64,000 nt of DNA from Blastomussa wellsi (Eukaryota > Cnidaria > Anthozoa > Scleractinia > Plerogyridae). Below are positions 10,876 through 23,435 of the stretch, piece after piece; the stretch's first letter is position 1; each line of letters starts with the position of its first letter. Made by a program: the position numbers and the translations under genes. Location of the stretch: NCBI GenBank assembly GCA_947652115.1, contig OX393565.1, positions 18,069,690-18,133,689 on the forward strand, written 5' to 3'. The notes under the pieces are model-generated. The model searched no databases. It saw nothing but the letters and a program-made list of their open reading frames with translations, and was not told where the DNA came from.

Positions 10876-10998
10876 CCAATGCGCAGCGTATTCTGGTCCG
10901 TTGAAAGCGAGGCTATTCCGCAGCAGTGCATTCTGGTCCGCTGGAAACGAGGCTCTACCACAGCGCAAAGCATTGTGGTCCGCTGAAAGCGAGGCTCT
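10876..10998. repeat. About 43-46-bp tandem repeat, three copies
   Basis: Three diverged copies of a unit containing GCATTCTGGTCCGCTGAAAGCGAGGCTC lie head to tail. The units are similar but not identical. Function unknown. Confidence 0.6.
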
Positions 10999-11084
10999 TA
11001 AACACGGCAAAATCTCGATTTTTTCTACCTTTTTATTATGATTATGAAATGCTGCTCCGCTCGCTCCCCAGCAAAAATGTTCCA

Positions 11085-11345
11085 TTGTTCAAGCGTATGG
11101 TCAAACACTTCTGTTACTAATATCAACAAGTTACAGGCTATTCAGCACTTTGCTGCCCGCATAGTGACCAGATCAAGAAAATTGACCATATTGCACCGAT
11201 CCTTAAACAGGTTCGTTGGATGCCAGCCAGTTTAAGATCATTTATTTTATCATGATGCCTTATTGACATTTAAGTGTATGAACGGTATGGCACCGAGCAA
11301 CCTTTTAGTTCCAGATTCATCAAGAACGCAAATAAACTGGACTTA
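11085..11345 (+). pseudogene. LINE reverse transcriptase C-terminal remnant
   Basis: Across several frames one reads NKLQAIQHFAARIVTRSRK, then a RFVGCQPV stretch, then HDALLTFKCMNGMAPSNLL, which matches the post-RT block of LINE proteins (LQ..QNFAARI..., L.WLPV, L.FK...G.AP.YL). Short, frameshifted and isolated. Confidence 0.6.
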
Positions 11346-11373
11346 CTCGCGGCGTATAAAATCTATATCATAA

Positions 11374-11557
11374 AGCAAATGAAGAAGCCTAAGCCATGTA
11401 TTATACTGTCATAAAACACTCCGGACATTTGAGAACACTCGAGAAATGTAGAAAACACTAGCCTGCGGCTCGTGTTTTTTACATTTCCCTCGTGTTCGCA
11501 AATGCCTGTCGTGTTTTATGACAGTATAATACATGGCTTAGGCTTCTTTATTTGTTA
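11374..11557. repeat. Palindromic MITE
   Basis: An almost perfect inverted repeat: AAGAAGCCTAAGCCATGTAT and the following TATACTGTCATAAAACAC on the left match ACACGACAGG...GTGTTTTATGACAGTATA and ATACATGGCTTAGGCTTCTT on the right. Arms are about 80 bases with a short AT/GC loop (GCCTGCGGC). Confidence 0.8.
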
Positions 11558-12292
11558 AATAAAACAATTAAATTATTGAAATTCCTTTGTCATTGTTATT
11601 TTTAAATCACTCATAACTTTGAGCCGTTTTATTGGATTTAAACAGGATTTTCACCGAAGAGCTTCTTTTTGATCATAGAACATTTCTATACAGTTTGTGA
11701 GTACGGAATTTAAAAAGTATAAAATGTCTAAAATGTGAATTAGCAGCAGCATAAGTTACATTTATCACAATAACTATCGATTGTTATAGATTGGCAAAGT
11801 AACAGTCGATAATAATCGTAATGAGTAACACAAAATAAGGAAATTCGCAATAACTCCGGAGTGAAAAAGATTTTGGATTTCTGTTTTTTGTAAAAGAAAG
11901 AGAAATACACACAGCTTATGTACACTAAGAATCCCAATTTTGAACAAATTGGACCCGCGAACCTGTTCAGTATCCTTAATTCTGGGTAAAACCAGGCTTT
12001 CTCGGTCACAAATTGGTGTGTCGGACGCCGTTACCTTTGATCAAATATAAAGGGTTAACCTCGTTCCCAGCTGTGGTATTAACCGCTTCCACTCTCCCCC
12101 TCCCCCCCCCCCCCCTTCCCTACACGCGGGAATTAAGTTCACTCTATTGTATAACTCCATTGTATCTGTTTTGCAAAATGGTCAACTTTAGTTCTCGCGA
12201 TTTACTGGCTCGAGAACAGTTCCAAGTTCCTCTCAAGTTCTCGCTTGGACAGGTTTCATTCGGGTATGGTTACGGCGCATTTCAACTGTAAA

Positions 12293-12362
12293 CGTAGCTT
12301 TAACTGTGGTGTAGAAAATTGTACGTGACGTACAATTTTCTACACCACAGTTAAAGCTACGC
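12293..12362. repeat. Perfect 34-bp hairpin
   Basis: CGTAGCTTTAACTGTGGTGT and the next 14 bases (AGAAAATTGTACGT) are followed after a very short centre by their exact reverse complement. It is probably the core of a fold-back element. Confidence 0.75.
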
Positions 12363-12423
12363 ACGACACCAGTTGCACGAAATATTACCGAGTGCAACAA
12401 ATTTGAAAGTGACAATGAGGGGA

Positions 12424-12800
12424 TGTAAAAGAGTCCCGGGCGTACTACCTTATATGTGCTATACGGGGACGTGCCGCTGGATAGGGTATGGTTTTTGATC
12501 CCTCAGTCCTGAACAGGGTATATATATAATTCAAACGAGTCTCTCCTAAACAAGGTATGGATATTAAGGAGTCGTCCTGTACAGGGTATGGCTTCAAGAC
12601 TTTCGTCGAGTGTTAAGCATATCGGAAACCAGAAACGTTCATCAGTGTTTATTTAGCCGGTCATCAGTCAACATTAGATCATTTTCAGGACTAGATATTA
12701 GCGCTAAAGTGTAAAATACGTTTTCTTTGGTCCTAAACAGGGTATATGTTTGAGGTTATTTTGGTCCTGAACAGGGTCAGGGTTTGGACGTCCAGTAGCA
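12424..12800. repeat. Dispersed repeat with CCTGAACAGGGTAT motifs
   Basis: The phrase CCT(G/A)(A/T)ACA(G/A)GGTAT or a close variant recurs about six times at irregular spacing between GCTATACGGGGACGTGCC and the CAGGGTTTGG near 12780. No coding potential recognised. Confidence 0.45.
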
Positions 12801-13432
12801 CCCCTGTACCCAATCACAACTCCCCCGTGGATTGAGTACAAAATCATGCGCTAACTCACCCACAACAAGGATGTCAACAAGAGCAAAATTAATGGCAAAT
12901 GATGATATCATTTACAGTTGGACTGACTTTTAACAACGACAACAACAACAACTTTCCCTCACCATGCAATCCAACATGGTGAAAACGTCCCAAATGAAGC
13001 CTGTTCCAGTCTCTTGGGTCCTTTCTTCACACTGCGGACCGAGAGCCCGGAAAAGGCTCTGCCAAATGGTTTCAATTTGATTGTTATGATTGAAAGCACA
13101 AGAGTAAATCTTCATAGGTTCAGGCGGGAATATAATTTTCCTTTCATTACATCTATATGAAGCCGTGAAAAGTCTCCACGGGTAATTACAAATTGTTACA
13201 TTGATGTCTTATCAGATTAATTCGGCGCCGGTCTATTGTGACCTACGTTAAATATTTACGTGTACTTGTAAAGGCTGATATAGTATCTGTCACTAACCTT
13301 AACCTAGCTCGGTATTAAAATTGACGTGTACATGGTAATCAGACAATCAAACAAAGTCACGTCAAGGGATAACCTCAAACAATAACAGACATAGCAGTTC
13401 GTAGGAGTTTATTTGCCTTTTTCATCTCGTTT

Positions 13433-13440
13433 TATAAAAG
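13433..13440 (+). promoter_or_regulatory. Possible TATA box of the collagen-like gene 1
   Basis: TATAAAAG lies 319 bases before the start codon at 13759. If used, transcription would begin near 13465, giving a 5' leader of about 290 bases with one upstream open frame (13586-13777). This is a motif match only. Confidence 0.35.
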
Positions 13441-13758
13441 AAAGCGAACAGAAAGGAGTTGTCGATTGTGGATATTGCTTGATTTAAGACACACCTCCAA
13501 TTTGGCAACAACAGCCAAGAAGGGACCGGATTAGCAAGTTTGGCCATTCGTCAACCTTTCCCTTGCTGGTGATTTTAATCCCATTGTGCTGTCCCTTTTA
13601 AAAGTCTGGGATCCTCGGCGACATTATTTGAGGCGTAACAAAAATGATAACGATTTTTATGAAGAATCAAGTTTAGAAAAGTCAAGGGTTGAAGTTTGCC
13701 TGCACTGTTGCTCAAAGACAAACGGAGTTAACTTTCTTGACAACTGCGTGACAAGAAC

Positions 13759-16700
13759 ATGTCGACTCAAAGCTTAAAAGAAAATCACGCCACAGATGCA
13801 ACGAGGAAAAAATTCTCAGAACGTGTATTCGGAACCAAGAGAAGCAAACTACAGAAAATTCAAGTCTCTCCATCGCCTCAACTAGACGTTAAGAATAAAG
13901 CTGTTGCCGAGAAAAGGCACGCAACAGGAAATGAAGTGCCCCTCTTTATAGAGACAAAGGAGGACCAACGATCGAGTTCTCCAAGTAGGATGAGCGGGCA
14001 TGAAAAAATAACATTAGAAGTGGACGAGACAAAAATATTATGGTCAAAGGTTGGAAATGAGAACAAGCACCATCAAAGTTATTTATCCATACTTCCGCGT
14101 CAGCGCCGAAGCTGCCTCAACGAAGTGTACCTCATGCGATTTCTAATTGCATTGGCATTCATTTTCTCGGTAACGAACCTTTTTTTGACTATTATACTGA
14201 CACGAGGGCAGAACGGAAATTGCTCCTGCCAAGAGAAGAGTGAATCTATAGGTAAGGTATTTTAGTACTGCATGGACCAAATTAGTTTTAGTGCCGTATC
14301 CTGGCCAACATCCCAATTAGACGTGATGGTGGGAAGGTAATTCGAAGTAACAATGCCTTTATTACACCCAGGCACACACGCAATTCCGGACCTACCTGGA
14401 GCATGCAGTGTAAACTGATTTAATGCATGGACTTTGCAACGTAAATATAGCCTTTATATGTGTTTATACACTGCTGGAATAATAACTAGTGACTCGGTGT
14501 TGCTCTTTACTGTTCAAAGTTCATTTAATTCTGAAACTGCGCGAACTACCTTTTCTTGTAATACAGTATGCCTTGGTTATGTAACTGCGCAAATCCTTTT
14601 TCTTGTAAAACAGTATATGGTTATGCAACTGCACGAAACCTTTTTCTTGTATATACTGTCTGGCGGACAAGAACTCTCGAAAAAAGCCGAAGAAAACCAT
14701 AGTTTCAGTTATAAAATCTCAGCTTGGATTACCACCGTAGAAAAGCGAATGTGTAGGAAATTTTCATGCATGACACTTTTCTTGGTGAGCTAAGTCTTCT
14801 TAATTCGTGATCAAGTTGCCTTGTTTGACTTTCTATAGCTTTGAACTGTCAGTGCCCCCTTAACTTAAAGAGAAATTGTAGCTTCAAAGGTGATCGTTAG
14901 AGATGGAAGAAAGCTGTAAGGCAAGGGTAGAGGCACTTGAAAGTAACCAACATTGTTAGGGCAATTTATATGACCTCTACTGTACAGGTTTAGCTCTTGA
15001 AAGATATAAAGCCATTCCATGATAATCCCTTGTTAGGCCCCAAGGCCTGCCCTCGTTACAGCTTGCTTATGCTTTCACATTGATATTTTTAAGGTGGTAA
15101 TTTTCCTTTGATGATTCCATACGCTCCATGTATAGTTCTGTTTGTTCTTTTCACACAATAGGTAAAGAAACCAGTTTTCTGGTGACCAAAAAGCTAAAAA
15201 CAAAACTATTTTAAAAACATGGCTCATCCGCGTCAACATTGACCGATAGTTCAAACGCTATCTTTTTTTAGTTTTGCGCCATCGTTAATTATTACGTAAG
15301 TTATTAATAAAGAGTTTTGTTTTAAAAAAATTTCAAACGCTATTTTGGAGCTAAATCAGACAGGCTCGTAACCTTTACTCTGTTCATAACTCAGTCAGTC
15401 AAAAAGAGTGTTTTTGGAATTTCAGTTGGCTGTTGAACGCGCTCTTTATTTTCGACGGTAATTAGCAGCTTATTATTAATAACTTGATTAAATATTTGTC
15501 ATCTGTGTTGAATTTTCTGCCTTCTGTAAGTTCTTTTGTTTCATTTGTACACTTGCAAGAACGTTGGCAATGTCAAGGAGCTCACGTACAACTGTATGTG
15601 TCAACAGAAAGTCGGTCAGCTTTAATTAGCTAATGCTAGTTTTTCACTGGATTCGTTTATAACGGCTTCATGTGTGAACGTCTGATTTCGGGTGCAAACT
15701 CAAAGCCTTGTGATCGGACCTTTATTTTGATTAGTTCAGTTCTTCAACCTGAGGTATGAAAAAGAATTGTCCACTACTCAATTGGAATTGTAGCAAAGAA
15801 TTTGAATGTTTACTTGGATGGTCACCTAAACTCCACCCACTGGACCCCCAGTTAGCCTAAAGAAAGATATTTTACCACAGATAGCTCATAAGTAGCTCAG
15901 TTGCCTAAGCAACAAACGCGTTCGCTTAGGAAAACATTTATTTTCTTTTGATATCATATTTTCGCTGTCAAGGGGAGATTTGTATCGCCTTACCACTCAC
16001 TGCACACACAAATGATGGCTATTGCTATCATCTTTCTAAGGCTTTCCAACGCGAAAACTTTTGTTAACAAAGACGTAACAAACTCAAAGCCTTGTGATCG
16101 GACCTTTATTTTAATTAGTTCAGTTCTTCAACCTGAGGTATGAAAAAGAATTGTCCACTACTCAATTGGAATTGTAGCAAAGAATTTGAATGTTTACTTG
16201 GATGGTCACCTAAACTCCACCCACTGGACCCCCAGTTAGCCTAAAGAAAGATATTTTACCAAAAATAGCTCATAAGTAGCTCAGTTGCCTAAGCAACAAA
16301 CGCGTTCGCTTAGGAAAACATTTATTTTCTTGTGATATCATATTTTCGCTGTCAAGGGGAGACTTGTATCGCCTTACCACTCACTGCGCACACAAATGAT
16401 GGCTATTGCTATCATCTTTCTAAGGCTTTCCAACGCGAAAACTTTTGTTACCAAAGACGTTTTGTCTTTATCATTCGCGGAGGGCAAAAACAACGGCCTT
16501 TTTTTCGAGAACGATAAGCGACGGCATTATTGTTTACAATATTGAAGACGACAAGAGAGTCGAGTTGGGAAGAACTCATTATATGAAGAACTAGATGAAC
16601 CTTGCTCCCTGTTATATATTTGCTAAAACATAGTTTTACACTAAAGCACCCACAAGCTATCGTATATGTTTAAGACTGGACCAAAAATGTACCTATTTGA

Positions 16701-19700
16701 AGAATTGAACATTTTACTGTGCTTGAAAAGGGTGTTTTTTAGTTAAAGACATAAGTGTTACAGTTGTTCTATTTAATTTATGCAGCATATCAGCGCACTT
16801 TTCTTTTCATGAACACAGAGTACACCATTTAAATTAATTAACATGTATGTAACAACAGCATAAAGGAAATGGACAAACGAATGTCCAAACAATGCTACCC
16901 TCAACTGCGATAGTATCACCTTTACTACAAAATAGAATAATTAACAATTATTCCATGAGCCCGCGTTGGATATGAGGTGATAAATAACCAACGACCGCGT
17001 AGCTCGAGTTGGTTATAATCACCTCATATCCAACAAGGGCGAATGGAATAATTGTTTTAGTAAATTCTCAACCTCGGTTATGGTCGTAGGAATTTTAAAA
17101 CAGTACACTTGTTCAGTCTATTTTTTTTTTATATATATATATTATTAATAATGCGGACATTTCAGTTTGACCTAAACGAAGCGATGCTATGAAAAGGCGG
17201 CAAAATCAGTGGTGCGTTGCTCGCTCTGTAAGTTGAATGGAATAAGTGAAAGGCGAGCGAGAGAAACAGCTGCTTTTTCGCAAATATTCCTGGCACAATC
17301 TCCTTTAAAGTTTATCGTGGAACATCTGGACAAACAATGTTGGTTAACGGGAAGATCGGAAATATTGCGAAGCTGAACATTGCATTACTTGTACAAGCCA
17401 AATCGAGCTTGTTTACAGCTGTCTAGCGATCTCGCGGTTAATTAAGAACGCGATCAAGACTGATTCCAAATCAATTGTGTTGAAACAAAGATGGTTTGCT
17501 CAGAACCGATGAATTCCTCTGAAGAAAAGGACAAAGCAACGGATGAAAAGGGAGAGAGTGATTGATCTTCGAAGATAATTTCACTGTGGGAAGCCGATGT
17601 TGTTTGTAAAAATTATATACCGTCGCAAAAACATTGCCCCTTCGTCTGCCACATTTATTTTGCTCATTTGAAAGCTTGGACCCACTGGGACTGACAAGCC
17701 TTGTCCAGGTAAAAAACTTTACTGTATTGCTAGCCATATTTATGCTGATACTCTGTTTTCACTTTCTGGACTAATTTGTGTTGATCAGTTTCGGATCTTC
17801 CCGTAAACGCCGTGCTAATATTCACCCCTTTTGTTGTGTATTTACAAGAATTTTCGATTAAATGTTTCGCATCGAACTTCATGCTTCTTAGTAGAGTTTA
17901 CCTGTTTGCTTTTAGGTGAAAATGCTTTGTCTTCATCCAATTTTACGTCGACGGAACTTGGCTTCCCGCGAAAAATTTTATATGCTGAACGACATTTGCC
18001 GCATTCATTTCCATATAAGGTCAAACGCAGGTATAATGGCTGGCAACCGAGATCCAGTAAACCAGTGAGAAAGCTAGAATTGCATTATCCGAGGTTGAGA
18101 ATTTACTAATAATGTATATTTTAATTCTGCATTTTGTTAATGATTATTCTAAACAGGCTTAGCAGGTTATTCGCAATCGGGTTATCTTTGTAGCAGAAGG
18201 ATAAAGCGTTTAATTAAATTAAGCGTGTCTATTAGCCTTTCTTCTACATTGACCTGCCCTTTGGGTCCGCCTCTGGCTTTTCACTTATTTAGTATCTAAC
18301 ATCGTGCTATCATAAAAGTAAACAAGAAACGTACTTACAACATTTTTTTATAATTTATCTATCATTAGGTGTCGAGAAGAATGCCTCTTGTGAAAAGATT
18401 CCGGAGATAATCAGAACCGTATCGTACATTAAAAGCGAAGTCAATAATGTCAAAAAAACTGTCAAGGTGAGGCTGGCTAGCTCACTGAGAATTTAACAAA
18501 TGACAGTATATACCTAGCTCTGTGTCGCACAAGCTTTCGAGAGCTGCTATACACTGCTCGGCCCTTTTAAAATCTCTTCTCGAGCTAGCGCTTGCTTACT
18601 AACTACCAAGGCTGGGCAAAAAAAAAGACGAAGGGGAATTCAAAACGAGAAACGATTATTTGAAGGGCAACAAAGACGGTTAGGATGATGACAAAAAGGA
18701 TGGGTCAAAAATAAGAGGAAGGAGAGAAGAGTAGTTGGAAACTCACAAACAAACAAACACGCAAACAAGAAGTGTTATGAGAGCCTGTTCCAGGCTCTGG
18801 AAAAGTGATGGAACTAAAATGGACTTTTATGTAACAAACAATCTGAGGACTGGCTAGATCAGACCAAAGAGACCATGGTCTCTTGATCAGAATAAGTAAC
18901 ACAGACTTTCGTTAATTCTTTAAGAAAAATGTAGACAAAAGACCCACACTAGCGTTTCTGTATGCCTTCTGACTGCTTCTACAAATTCAAGAGAATGAGT
19001 CACGAATATGATCATGTGTTCTAGTTTACGAAAAAGAAAGAGCAGTTTTATACAAATTAAATATCTAATTCTACTATCCAATTCTGCTTCCGTTTAGGAA
19101 ACTAATAACGTAACGACGGGACCACCGGGTCCTCCCGGACCCCCCGGCATGGACGGCTCACGGGGCGAGACTGGACCACAGGGACCGAAAGGAGAGAACG
19201 GAACACAGGGTCCCAGAGGACCACCAGGAATTGGATCCCCGGGACCAATTGGTCCTGCAGGGCCAAGAGGTTTAAATGGAACTCAAGGACTCATGGGCCC
19301 TCCTGGCGTAAACGGCTCACAAGGACCACCAGGTCTTCAAGGACCCATAGGAGCCATGGGCTTTAACGGCTCTCAAGGTCCACCAGGAAACCCTGGCAGT
19401 GAGGGCCCTAGAGGCCCCCCAGGATATAACGCTTCACAGGGAGGCGGTGGTGGTGGGGTACCAGGCCCTCCAGGCCTTCCTGGCCCGCCGGGTAAACCTG
19501 GGCCCGGAAATATGTCCCTCTGTCAGTACAAGAAGAAAAAGGAAGCTGCACAGACGGCTGGTGTATCAGCTTTCTCGAGAGTTATTCTGCGAGAAGATGA
19601 ACATCCAGTAGGTTTAACACAGTACCTAGCTTACTAACGTTATTAAAGCGGAGCTACATGTAAATGTTCTCGGAAACCTTCAGGTACCAAATCAGACAGG

Positions 19701-20678
19701 GAGACAAAATAATGAGAGTGAAAATAATGCCAGCCATGAGAGGATAAAGGGTAAGAGAGGTAATCCTCCATATGGGCCCTATTCCTAAGGTAATCCGTCT
19801 CAAGTTATTTTTAGATCACACCTATCCCAAAGGGATCAGTAAATAGCCAATCATATGACGCGAACTTTAATGACGTAGATAGCCCACGCAGATCATCCAC
19901 ACAAAACCCTCGCGCATTGTGCGAGGCGGCCCCAAATAAAATGAGGGAAGAGGTGGAGATATGTTTTGTAGACGAAAACGATCACAAGAAAGTTTCTACA
20001 CCACGTGGCACTGGAAAACGACGATGGAAAAGGAATCGTCCGTCGTGGTAATATTATACGCGCGAGAATGAGTGCGTTCTAAAAATAACTTGAGACGGAT
20101 TACCTTAGGAATAGGGCCCATACTGGGGAGTGCCTCTCTTACTCTTTATCCTCTCTTTTGCCAGCAGTATAGCACTGAACTAAAATCTTGGATTGAATTA
20201 GTTGAGACAAACGAATACCACACACTTTTCGTGAATGTCATCAGCTCTTTTATTTCACTCTCTTTCACTTCGCAGTTCTCTTAAAACCTGTCGTCGGTCG
20301 ACATCTAAATAACAAGGGTTCAGAATAAAATAGTTTTTATCTCACGTTCTAAACTTCAGGCTTACTTGAATTAAACTACATCGACTATAGTCTTTTTTAA
20401 ACCGCGATGGGGCTCAGCACGCGTGCGTGTTTGGCGTGCGCGACCTTTTCTTTTGCTTGAAAATGATGTATAATTTTTGTTTTCAGGGAATGAAAATTGT
20501 TGGTGCTACTTGTTCAACAGAGAGAGCCGAAGAGTACGTCTTTCAGGATGCAGTAGTCGACCCCAGGACAAACACGATTGTGTACAAATGCGATTGCAAA
20601 GGAGCCTCGTCGCTCTTTACTGGTCCTAATAAAATGGTATGCGCTATTCATTACTGGATCTGCCCAATCACAAGTTAA
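13759..20678 (+). CDS. Type II transmembrane collagen-like protein, paralog 1 (4 exons)
   Basis: Exons: 13759-14251, 18369-18466, 19098-19607, 20487-20678; 430 residues, all introns GT..AG, phases 1, 0, 0. Exon 1 gives a basic cytoplasmic N-terminus and a membrane segment at about residues 126-148 ([20 protein letters not shown]). Exon 2 is a 32-residue stalk ([20 protein letters not shown]...). Exon 3 holds some 40 Gly-X-Y triplets with one break (GIGSPG), and N-glycosylation sequons set into the triplets (NGT, NGS, NAS at exon residues 34, 60, 72, 90, 111), then a Gly run and SLCQYKKKK. Exon 4 is a 63-residue cysteine domain ([23 protein letters not shown]). The second gene at 45.3 kb shares every part. 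Likely a trimeric cell-surface protein with an extracellular C-terminus; ligand unknown. The C-terminal domain is conserved between the two, but I cannot name it. Confidence 0.85.
14536..14665. repeat. Three diverged tandem copies of a ~48-bp unit in intron 1
   Basis: The unit CTTTTTCTTGTAAAACAGTAT plus GGTTATGCAACTGC is repeated three times with small changes. It makes a misleading open frame (14434-14793) inside intron 1 of the collagen-like gene. Confidence 0.55.
15695..16462. repeat. Recent 384-bp tandem duplication in intron 1
   Basis: The block starting CAAACTCAAAGCCTTGTGAT at 15695 repeats at 16079 and stays aligned to about 16462. Only a handful of base differences are visible (for example CACAGATAG/CAAAAATAG and TTTTGATAT/TTGTGATAT). 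Two head-to-tail copies only. Its near identity implies a young event. Confidence 0.85.
16925..17055. repeat. Palindromic MITE in intron 1
   Basis: AACAATTATTCCAT ... GTTGGATATGAGGTGAT on the left pairs with ATCACCTCATATCCAAC ... GGAATAATTGTT on the right, with an inner CCAAC/GTTGG stem. It directly abuts the TIR element that begins at 17057. Confidence 0.7.
17057..18109. mobile_element. 1.05-kb non-autonomous element with 21-bp TIRs in intron 1
   Basis: TTAGTAAATTCTCAACCTCGG at 17057-17077 is the exact reverse complement of 18089-18109. The interior has no transposase-like frame. Together with the adjacent palindrome it may be one composite repeat. Its right end lies about 260 bases before exon 2. 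Confidence 0.65.
19736..20158. repeat. MITE with ~80-bp TIRs in intron 3
   Basis: The left arm (GAGAGGATAAAGGGTAAGAG ... GGGCCCTATTCCTAAGGTAA ... CAAGTTATTTTTAGA) matches the reverse complement of the right arm (20077-20158) with few mismatches. The interior is about 260 bases. Confidence 0.8.
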
Positions 20679-22218
20679 GAAAATTCATATTTATGGGCTA
20701 AGTTTGATGGAAGAGAAAAATAATCTTACCTTCGTCCAAAAAAGGATTAAAAGCTCGCCAGGGTTTACTCGTTATGCGAATCCAAGATGGTGGACGACGT
20801 TGTGGTATGATGGCTGGGAAAACTTTCGTTCACTAAATTCTTGGATTCCGTTCCTTGCACATATCTGAAGATCAGTCTGAAGAAGAGGAAAGGGAAAAAA
20901 TGTATGTATATGTCCTTTTCAGCAATGAGACGAAAAGGAACCTGTAACAACCGGAAAAAAAGTTTAATTATGTATCTAAAAAAGCTAAAGAAGAAGCTAC
21001 GTTCAAGTACCTGAACGCATGCCTCAAAGGATGTATTAAACAAGACATATTCCTTATCAGGAGTCATACCCATGTCTGCTTTTTGTTGGGGGCCAATACG
21101 CAATTGCCTCAAACAGATTAGCGGCACATGCATGAAATGCAGCATAATAAACTGACGGTTGATTCCCAAGAAAGATCTATTTGAAAATAAAACAATCTTG
21201 CTATTTAACAGCTCATTTCAGAAAGTGATGATTTATGAGACATCTTTAGACCTCAGCACGCAACTGTTTCTGGGATCGTTTAAAACACAGGAAAAGAAAT
21301 GCTAGAAATTTTTAGTCACTGCACTAAGAAGGATAACGTGAAGCGCCCCTTCATTTATAAGCCGTCTCGGTGAAAGGTCCATCTTTCTGCCAAGGAAGCA
21401 TTAAAATATTCCTGTTATCTTACTGGGCAAGGCGAAGTCTATTCCATTCAGTATTCAGCAGTATAGGACGCGGATAAAACCTTGCTAGTTGTAAATTATC
21501 AAAGTTATTTATCATTTAGTGTTACGTGTATTTGAAAACGTTACATTACAAGCTTTTCATCGAATAAAAAAAAACCAACATCACAAAAACTAAATGCAGT
21601 GTCAAATAATCCATTTAGCATTGTACTACTAGTGAAATAGGTTTGACATAGTAATCATAATTTAACGATAATTAGTAGAAACTCAAGTGTTTCCTATTGG
21701 AAATCCGTGAAACTGGATCTGATTGTGCGCGTGATGCTGTTCGAAGGCAAGAGTTTCCTTTATTTTTGGCTTGGACTGGGTAGATTAAATGGTAGCTTTT
21801 GGAACGCAATCTCGTGGAGTTGCTACTAACCCATGGACTTCTATATTTGGTTTTGTTTCATTTGCATTAAGTATCTATTGAGAATTAACACATTAAAGAA
21901 TATTAAGAAACTTGCATTTTTAACCAGAAAACCTCGGAGTCATGTCAGAATTTTGATATGTCGAAGATGGGCTATTAGACTACACGCCCTCGTTTTCTGT
22001 GAGCGTTAATTAGAAAACTCGGGCTCGTACAGTCTAATTGTTAAATGGATAACGTATAAATAGCTTTTACGCATCAAAGTCATAGTACTAATAGTAGCAA
22101 AAAATTTTTAAAGTTTTGAAATGTAGTCCACTTGCCTTGTATTGCGAAATAAAATATTCTGGCACAACAAGTTAAAAGAAAAGCCACTACCTCCCGCTAT
22201 GCCCTTGAGCCAAACTGC
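20679..22218. other. 3' flank of collagen-like gene 1 and dispersed repeat
   Basis: An AATAAA lies at 21186-21191, about 510 bases after the stop codon, and may be the polyadenylation signal. From about 21670 to 22045 there is a dispersed repeat (GTAGAAACTCAAGTG ... TTCCTATTGGAAAT ... TAGCTTTTGGAACGCAATC ... GCCCTCGTTTTCTG) that recurs at 23215-23450. Confidence 0.45.
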
Positions 22219-22276
22219 GCCAACTTCTGCGTCAATCGGTGCGCGGAAGGTAATAGGTTCGAATCCTGTTGGCAGA
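22219..22276 (+). other. tRNA-like relic
   Basis: GCCAAC and GTTGGC can form an acceptor-like stem, and ATAGG-TTCGAAT-CCTGT is a good T-arm with B-box sequence. The D and anticodon arms are too short for a real tRNA (58 bases in all). A T-run follows nearby. Probably a truncated tRNA or SINE head. Confidence 0.3.
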
Positions 22277-23214
22277 ACTCGGAAATTCTTTTTTTTTTTG
22301 TAGCTTGAATCACTAACTAATTCGATTTTTTCTCAATATTACTAAATTATAACTGAGTTGTTTATGATAACAATGGTACATCTTGGATCGTCCGTCAAGA
22401 CGAATCATCGCATCCATCTAGTGTTAATGCTGGAGAAGGATCATCCATCTGTATTGAACTCGCCTTTTGCAAAGATCAGGACAAAGAGACGGTTCGTCCA
22501 TCTAGGCAAAATCTTCATGGTAGTTTAGTTTGGTTAGAGCGCCCGACCGGTACAGTATTCAACAATTATCCTGCTCGATCTTAAAGGTCGTCTGATTTTA
22601 GCCAACTCGGCAAAGTATTCGGCGATATCCCGCACGATTCCGCAGTATAATTGTTAAATAATTGTTAATTGCCCTTAAATGCGGTGTCTTTTAAAAATCG
22701 TTTTGATGCTGGTTTTTGCTTCGTGATACATCGACTAGACAGAACGATGTTTACGCAAATAGTTGATTTTCTTATTTCTCGTCACTTGATTTCCTGTAAA
22801 TATAGCGATACAGTACGTAAGAAACCAGATCAATGTACAACCCAACTGGAATATCATTTATGTAGCGTGTAAGAAGTCGCACGTACGAAACGTAGGCCGG
22901 CGATATTACAAAGTAATACTTGCATCCCCCTCCTCTCTTCATAGATAAATTTCCGAGTAAATCAGAGCAGGTCTCTCAAATGACGATCACCCACGGCGCT
23001 TGTTTGGGGTCGTCATCCAATCCTACTCGATAATTGTGTAAACGAAACTATGGCCGTATTCTATTTGACTTTGGAAGTTAATTCCGTAATCGAATGTAAT
23101 AGCTGATGACCCAGATTTCGAATAGAATTGTATGGTACTACTGGATAGGGTGTTAGACCGTGTATACAGAACCAAAATTTTCGCCCACAGAATACGATAA
23201 TTGTTCTAATTGTT

Positions 23215-23403
23215 GTTAATAGAAACTCAGCTGTGTTCTATTGGAAATGTTTGAATCTGATTGGTTCTCTGACTGTTTTCTATTCGTCGATAGAAAACGA
23301 TCGCGCGCGCGTTGCTCTTTGAAGGCAAGATTTTTCTTGATTTTTCGCTTAGAAATACATAAAATGATAGCTTTTGGAATGCAATCCTTTATAGAGTTTC
23401 TAA

Positions 23404-23435
<32 letters not shown>

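Noticed and set aside
14434..14793. 119-codon open frame
   Set aside because: It lies in intron 1 of the collagen-like gene, is built on a tandem repeat and shows no domain.
19399..19611. Alternative frame overlapping the collagen exon
   Set aside because: Shadow of the Gly-X-Y coding sequence in another frame.
20578..20868. 96-codon frame overlapping the last exon of collagen-like gene 1
   Set aside because: A different frame of exon 4 and its 3' flank; the cysteine-domain frame is the one conserved in the paralog.
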